From Scolanthus callimorphus (taxonomy: Eukaryota; Cnidaria; Anthozoa; Actiniaria; Edwardsiidae), in the NCBI GenBank assembly GCA_033964015.1, contig CM066912.1, forward strand, positions 28,234,532 to 28,298,531: a DNA stretch of 64,000 nucleotides, in the 5' to 3' direction. The position numbers and the translations under genes were made by a program. Positions 58,177-64,000 of the stretch are shown piece after piece. Position 1 is the first letter of the stretch. Every line of letters begins with the position of its first letter. The notes under the pieces are model-generated. The model had not been told where the DNA came from and ran no database searches. It saw only the letters and a list, made by a program, of their open reading frames with translations.

Positions 58177-58435
58177 GCAAGCGAGACGCAAGCGAGACGT
58201 AGACGCAAGCGCAGACGCAAGCGCAGACGCAAGCGCAGACGCAAGCGCAGACGCAAGCGCAGACGCAAGCGCAGACGCAAGCGCAGACGCAAGCGCAGAC
58301 GCAAGCGCAGACGCAAGCGCAGACGCAAGCGCAGACGCAAGCGCAGACGCAAGCGCAGACGCAAGCGCAGACGCAAGCGCAGACGCAAGCGCAGACGCAA
58401 GCGCAGACGCAAGCGCAGACGCAAGCGCAAGCGGA
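58177..58435. repeat. 12-bp satellite (AGACGCAAGCGC)n, intron 2 of D
   Basis: About 20 near-perfect units directly after exon 2. Paralog C has only a short imperfect version at 52220-52275 and A a degenerate one, so this is a recent expansion. The long DASA, RRKR and LRLR reading frames are repeat artefacts. Confidence 0.95.
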
Positions 58436-58683
58436 ACGAGTGTGTCCTGCAGACAGGACAAAATGGAAGAATTACAGATTCGTATTGCAGGTTTTTAGAT
58501 GCTTGGCAGTGTTTCGCGAATGGTATTGGTGAGAACCGGAATGAGCGAGCCTGCCCTCCACGATATTATAGAGTGGATTCTCAGGTGGCAGTGTACTGAT
58601 GAACTTCGTGAACGCAGACTCGCGCCTGTTGCTAAGTGATTCAAGACGGGCCACTAGCAACGCGTCTGCGTATAAGATATTAT

Positions 58684-59371
58684 ACGCAGGTATTGAGGTA
58701 AAGGTATCGAGGTAAAGGTATTGAGGTAAAGGTATTAGGGTAAAGGTTTTGAGGTAAAGGTATTGAGGTAAAGGTATTGAGGTAAAGGTATTGAGGTAAG
58801 GTATTGAGGTAAAGGTATTGAGGTAAAGGTATTGAGGTAAAGGTATTGAGGTAAAGGTATTGAGGTAAAGGTATTGAGGTAAAGGTATTGAGGTAAAGGT
58901 ATTGAGGTAAAGGTATTGAGGTAAAGGTATTGAGGTAAATGTATTGAGGTAAAGGTATTGAGGTAAAGGTATTGAGGTAAAGGTATTGAGGTAAAGGTAT
59001 TGAGGTAAAGGTATTGAGGTAAAGGTATTGAGGTAAATGTATTGAGGTAAAGGTATTGAGGTAAAGGTATTGAGGTAAATGTATTGAGGTGTAAAGGTAT
59101 TGAGGTAAAGGTATTGAGGTAAAGGTATTGAGGTAAAGGTATTGAGGTAAAGGTATTGAGGTAAAGGTATTGAGGTAAAGGTATTGAGGTGAATTTATTG
59201 AGTTTAAGGTATTGAGGTAAAGGTTTGAGGTAAAGGTATTGACGTAAAGGTATTGAGGTAAAGGTTTGAGGTAAAGGTATTGAGGTAAAGGTATTGAGGT
59301 AAAGGTATTGAGGTAAAGGTATTGAGGTAAAGGTATTGAGGTGAAGGTATTGAGGTAAAGGTATTGAGGTA
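58684..59371. repeat. 14-bp minisatellite, intron 2 of paralog D
   Basis: Same GGTATTGAGGTAAA unit and flanks as in C, with more variants and several one- to two-base indels. The array pre-dates the C/D duplication. Confidence 0.95.
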
Positions 59372-59568
59372 CGCTTGCGAACACTACCGAAGCATATTCT
59401 AAAAACGGGCGAGAAACGAGCAATAGACCTTAATGTTGTCATACGCAGGCACCTTGCAGCGTTTTAGGACTCTGGTGGCATAGAACGAACGGTTTGCTTT
59501 CCATTCTGTGGATGCCTGGTGCCACACGGCGCGAAGAAGATAACAAGTTTCTAACCGTAGCTGTCCGA

Positions 59569-60612
59569 GGGTCCAGTCCCCTCCGGGGTACCACAGGGTA
59601 CCAAATTGGGCCCGTGGTTATTCATTCTATTTATTAATGATTTGGATATAAATTCACCACATTTGTGGAAATTTGTAGATGATACCACGGCCTCGGAGGT
59701 AATTAAAAAAGGAAATGCCAGCAACGCTCAGGGTATGACTGATCAGATCATCGAGTGGTCCCATGAAAATAGAGTTGTCCTTAACCCTGATAAGTGCAAA
59801 GAAATGAGAATTTCGTTTGCTCGCGAACCCGAACGCTTTGATGCTAAAACTATCGATGGCAAAGCACTCGAGGTTCTCAAGAATGCCAAATTGTTAGGGT
59901 TAACTATTAGTGACAACCTGACGTGGAACGCTCATGTGGAGGAGGCAGTAAAGAAGGCTAGCAAGAAATTGTATTTCCTTGTTCAACTTAAAAGAGCTAG
60001 ACTGCCTCCTTCAGACTTAGTTCTTTTCTATAAAGCCTGTGTTCGTTCGTGTGTGGACTATGCTGTGCCAGTTTTCTATAACGCCCTGCCGCAGTACCTA
60101 AAAAATGAGTTTGTGCGTATCGAGAAAAGGGCGCTATCGATAATATTGCCCCGCACGAGCTACATTAGGGCTTGCAGTTTTTTTGGCATCACACCTATTA
60201 CTGAGCACCATAGCCAACTGTGCAGTAAGCTGTTCGACGAGATTTGCTCTGAGACTGATCACAAGCTGAACAGCTTGCTGCCACCAAAAAACGAATTAAG
60301 ATATAATCTCCGCAACCATCGCCCTTTTGCCCTCCCTAATTTAAAAACAAACAGAACCAAAAACACCTTCGTGTTCGCAATGGCCCGAAATTCGATTCAA
60401 ACATAGGTAATTTATCAATCAATTCGACTGCAGGTACAAATGGGTTTTAAAGAGATCATAGTGTTTTAACTTTTATTATTATTATTTAGTATTTATATAT
60501 ATGTAAATAGTCTAATTCAAATTATTTTTAATATATTGTAAAAAAATTGCTTAATTCAGCCCTAAGGCTGCAATGTAGTTTTTTTAATAAACCATCTATC
60601 TATCTATCTATC
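59569..60612 (+). mobile_element. 5'-truncated non-LTR retrotransposon (CR1/L2-like LINE)
   Basis: Comparison with intron 2 of C (GCTGTCCGATTGTATTTCCAG) shows an insertion of about 1.04 kb between GCTGTCC and GATTG, with CGA on both sides. The open frame 59606-60406 encodes the C-terminal half of a reverse transcriptase: GPWLFILFINDLD, the active-site FVDDT, a thumb region, and LINE C-terminal words (ISDNLTWNAHV, FYKACVRSCVDY). The 3' end has AATAAA and a (TCTA)n tail instead of poly(A), typical of the CR1/L2 group. It ends 14 bp before exon 3, so it replaced the branch-point region of intron 2. Not autonomous. Confidence 0.85.
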
Positions 60613-62433
60613 GATTGTATTTCCAGGTGAAATTTTCAGAAGAGCAAGGTCTTACCACAAGTGACATAACAATGTTAATGTTCATCTACGGAGTCACTAC
60701 CGTACTAGCACGTATCATATTCGGTCGCCTGTGCGACGTTTCCTTCATCAAAGCGAGGCACGTCAATCAAGCCGCGACAATGCTCTCCGGCACGTCCACA
60801 CTGCTCCTCACCATGGCAACGTCCCCTACGTACTTTTCTGTGCTCGTGGGCGCATATGGTCTTTCAGACGGTGCATTTCGTGTGACGTTGAATATTTTAT
60901 TCATGAATACAGTGGACCCCCCACGAAGGGCTTCTGCCTTTGGACAGGCTAATATGGTTACCGCTTTACCATGTATTGCGGGCCCTGCTATTACAGGTAA
61001 GAGTGTTGGACAATTGACGTGATTTGTTTTGCAGCAAAAGACCGTCGGTGTTCTTGGAGGCCCTACTTTTTGACCCAGGAGATAGCTAAAGGAAAACGAG
61101 TACTCTTCTGACCTCCTATATTTATTTTATTTTATTTTATAAGTGCACGTGTGTCGCCTAGTTCAGGGTTGGTCCAATCTTTACGCAACCACTGGCCTGA
61201 CTGGCCTGACCATTATATGAGCACATTATCTAAGATCATCTATCCTTTTTAAGCACGAAGACTACTATTGCGTCAAATGTTTATTGAAGACGCATGAAAA
61301 AAACGCTGGACGGGGTTGGATGGAGTTAGCTGATCCCGGGACCTTCCACTGATTCCCAGGACCAATAATAAGCACGGCTAGGTGATGCAGTTCCACCAAG
61401 AATAGAATTGTTCGCACCACGTCCCACAGATCGTTGCCAGCTGTTGTTTTCCCTATAAACACGGTCTTGTTTTTTAGGCTTCGTGGCAGACAAACTAGGA
61501 TCCTACACCCTAGCATTTTACCTGGCCGGTGCCTGTTCCTTGTTCGGGTCAGCGATATTATTTATAAACACGTGCTTTGACAATCATAACAAAGAGCGAG
61601 CTCGCAAGGAAATAATGCTGGACCAAGAGCTGGCGGAGCGAGACACCAATACTGGAACAACATGTCCGGAGGGAAGGAAACATGGTGATACCAAAATTGT
61701 ACCAACAATGGACAAAGAGTTAACGGAAGGAACCAAATGTTCTGGTCTAGAGGTAGAAGAGAGAAGAGGTTCCAATATGTCTCCAATATGTGCAGGGTGT
61801 GTTAAACACGGGATTGGTTATGTTGGTCCAGCATGTGAACATGAGGATGTGAAGGATGAGTTTAATGTAGGTCCAGCAAGTGTGAAAGCTGTTACAGACG
61901 GAACTAGTTATATTGGTCCAGCAGATGAAGAGATGACATGCGAAGGAGATTGTAGCATAAGGCCAATATGTGATGCAAATATGGGACCAACATGTGAAGA
62001 GAAAGAGCTATCACACCTAATCGCTGGGACGAACGTGTCTACACCTGGCGAGGGCGCGGCGACCTATGCTGGTCCAATGTGTGAGAAAGAAAGGACTCCG
62101 AATCGTAAAAGCGCCCATATTGGGCCAATATGTAATAGCGATGGTAATATCAATTTAGCATATGAAGAGGTGATTGACGAACCGGATGTTACCATTAGCA
62201 ACAACAATGGAGATTCAGCAGGTTTTTCTAGAGCTAAAGATGTATAGCACTAAACAATTCAAAAGTCCAAGGAAAATCAGTTATATTAAGCACGTTCTAT
62301 GACTCGATCTTCACATTTCAAATGTTACTGCTTGTTCTTGGAGCGGGGAAGAATGTTCTTGATCAATTCAATGGCAAGCTGCCCTCAAATCATGAATAGA
62401 ACGTAATTTTAGTGTTTCTAGACATACTTTACT

Positions 62434-62879
62434 CAGGAGTCCATCAACAGGAGTCTCCACCGCCTATTGGTGAGCGTTCGAAGCACAAGAGCATGACTCT
62501 ATTTTTAGATTGTAGATTTTGAATCCCGCGAGATTTAGTTGTCATGGTTACAAACCATGTCCCCTTTCTTCAAAAATGGCTGAAATATCACGTGCCATCG
62601 CACGTACTGCACGAGTTGAACCCAAAATTCTTTCAAAGTACAAATTTCCTGTTTAAGGTGACTCGCTCGAAATGGTTTGTGCGCTCATCTGTGTCCAGAG
62701 CTGAACTACCAGGTTATACATATCGGGCTATAACTTTTGCGTTTTTTTTGCCGATTCCAGTAATTCTTTTTGTAAATCAAATTCAAAATCCATTCTAAAA
62801 ATATACTCTTCGTCTACTCCTGTGTATATTGCTAACATAGTGGAGTAGATAGAGGCTCCTGTTGATGTTTGATGTCTCC
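62434..62879. repeat. MITE with CATCAACAGGAG ends
   Basis: AGGAGTCCATCAACAGGAGT at the left is mirrored by GGCTCCTGTTGATG...CATC..CTCCT at the right. No coding capacity. Downstream of paralog D. Confidence 0.65.
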
Positions 62880-62997
62880 TGCTTTAAATGAGGCAATAGC
62901 ATGAAATTTTATTAGTTTCCTTTGTATTATTTACTATTTATCTGCTTTTTGCGGGGAAACAGGTTTTGAAAGGGGTAGGGGGATCAGGGAAGCTTTT

Positions 62998-63020
62998 ATT
63001 GAGGGGGGGGGGGGGGGGGG
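62998..63020. repeat. Poly-G tract
   Basis: Uninterrupted G run of about 18 bases, followed by a short ACTCTC..GAGAGT inverted pair. Confidence 0.9.
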
Positions 63021-63399
63021 TAGTAGTACTCTCTGTGGAGAGTACTATACCGACTATAGTTGGGTATTTTTATATGAGAAAGATTTCTGTAACAATAAAA
63101 AGAAGTTTGCATAAAGTAAGGGTGCATTTTTACAGCATTTCTGGAGTCATGTCCCCACCAAACGGCGCGCGGCTTGTTGAAAACGCGACACGGCCTTTCT
63201 GAAACAGCGACGAACGACGAGCCACTCTATCAAAATACTGACAGCGACTCTAGCAAAAAACCGATCGACAGCGACATTCATTATTTTCTCAAACGTAGAC
63301 AGCGACATGCGCTCTTCGTCTCTTTGATAAGGTTCTAGTAGTTTCGATCCTTACGTGACTGAGTGAGCCGACTGAGCTATAAACGCTGTAGACTCAGCT

Positions 63400-64000
63400 G
63401 TTTACACCCCATGGCATCACTAAATTTTTTCTTACATCTAGCTCATTCTACATCTCACCAGAAGCGCAGAATCGCCAACAAAATCCTAATCTTGACTTTG
63501 GATCATCGTGCGATACTACGAATTCGACAGTAATGGAAGAAAGAGCTTGTGCGGTTACTAGTAGCGAACGACACGCGAGCCTTGCGAAGTTGGACCACGC
63601 TCAGTTTCAAACACGCGAAACGTTGACCCCCCTGGTAGGGCCTATTTCGATCGCACAACTAACACTCAGCAAACACAATACATCACTCAGAAGTTTAGCT
63701 CTAAAAACTATCATATTGCTTTTAGTTGTGTGAATCAGGGAACGCTCTGGAAACGCAATAGACCTCTTTATACCTTGGGCGTAATGTTGTCCCATTTCAG
63801 ATCACGTGGCATTCCCATGAGTATAAGGCCTATTTCATACATCGATCTTTTGCCGCGTCGAATTCAATTCAGCGGAATGGTTTTCTCTATTTTATAGCCA
63901 AAGGAAGAATAAACAAGAAAAACAAACTTTACATTCCCTTTTGTTCTGCCATAGTTCACCTAGATTTGCCTTTTTCGCTAGACAAAGTGTCCCGTAAGCT
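63400..64000. other. Repeat-like end of window; block shared with 24215-24325
   Basis: 63649-63755 (CGCACAACTAACACTCAGCA ... TCAGGGAACGCTCTGGAAAC) matches 24215-24325, which lies about 500 bp upstream of the conserved block of paralog B. GCAATAGACCTCTTTATACC (from 63756) resembles a MITE end. No gene is recognised before the window ends. Confidence 0.45.

Larger units (their letters stand above)
56302..62247 (+). pseudogene. SLC16-like carrier, paralog D: exon 1 frameshifted
   Basis: Exons 56302-56478, 57317-58128, 60627-60996, 61478-62247. Exon 1 is 177 nt versus 178 in A and C: one base is missing at GGTCCTCGGCCTGG (about 56359), which leads to an early TAA (…DGPRPG-stop) inside TM1. Exons 2-4 are open and keep all carrier signatures (YLGHYTPNVHL, ARIIFGRLCD, GFVADKLGSY). 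The C-terminal tail is long and GP-x-C-rich like A's, while exons 1-3 resemble C. Intron 2 holds two satellites and a truncated LINE. An internal start, or a sequencing error at 56359, would restore or partly restore the product. Confidence 0.75.

Noticed and set aside
58072..58599. DASA-, RRKR- and LRLR-repeat ORFs on both strands
   Set aside because: Products of the 12-bp satellite in intron 2 of D; all frames are open because the unit contains no stop.
1..64000. tRNA, rRNA or snRNA genes
   Set aside because: No cloverleaf with A/B boxes, rRNA core or snRNA signature was recognised by eye. A covariance search was not possible, so small RNAs cannot be excluded.

Overview
The window is intron-rich, AT-rich animal DNA full of fold-back repeats. 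Gene families (SLC16-like carriers, C2H2/SAM-like gene pairs, a CR1/L2-type LINE with FVDDT, many MITEs) point to a cnidarian, most likely an anthozoan such as a stony coral or sea anemone. This is inference from family resemblance; no search was run.

Layout. (1) 1-2132: repeats, no gene found. (2) 2133-13291: an 11.2 kb mobile element bounded by 23-bp perfect terminal inverted repeats (ACACTGTAAAA...). It carries a head-to-head pair, a truncated C2H2 zinc-finger gene (minus) and a decayed SAM-domain gene (plus), and is riddled with nested MITEs. (3) 13590-14396: an unrecognised 268-aa gene whose only coding exon lies just right of that element. (4) 16.3-62.3 kb: four tandem plus-strand paralogs (A, B, C, D) of an SLC16/monocarboxylate-carrier-like gene. 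Each has four coding exons in the same phases (exon 3 is always 370 nt), a conserved upstream block and a proximal CCGGTTTTT/TATA region. A is intact (727 aa); B is open but has a shifted start and loses its last residues; C and D each carry a one-base frameshift.

(5) Intron 1 of copy C is 17.7 kb because it holds two nearly identical 8.4 kb elements head to tail (33958-42331 and 42342-50727) joined by a 10-bp spacer. Each has 12-bp terminal inverted repeats (GTTTCCCAAAAT) and a dense subterminal array of GGAAC/GTTCC motifs. The main gene joins a C2H2 finger, a tyrosine-recombinase catalytic domain (R...K...HxxR...H...Y) and a TRF-like Myb domain. Cargo comprises a 120-aa single cyclin-box protein and a minus-strand gene ending in a PCNA-interacting (PIP) motif with several full CDK-consensus sites. 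Two different ~187-189 bp satellites flank an AT-rich tract. Paralog D preserves the uninterrupted site, so the insertion junction can be read: no target duplication beyond one base, and the inter-copy spacer equals the two outer flanks joined, as expected for integration of a circle. This is the strongest candidate for a previously undescribed system: a Crypton-like recombinase transposon carrying cell-cycle/replication-clamp modules.

(6) Paralogs C and D also hold large intronic satellites: pyrimidine tracts before exon 2, a 14-bp minisatellite that is an array of consensus-like 5' splice sites, and in D a 12-bp satellite and a 5'-truncated LINE inserted 14 bp upstream of exon 3. (7) 62.3-64 kb: repeats, including a block shared with the region upstream of copy B that may mark a fifth paralog beyond the window.
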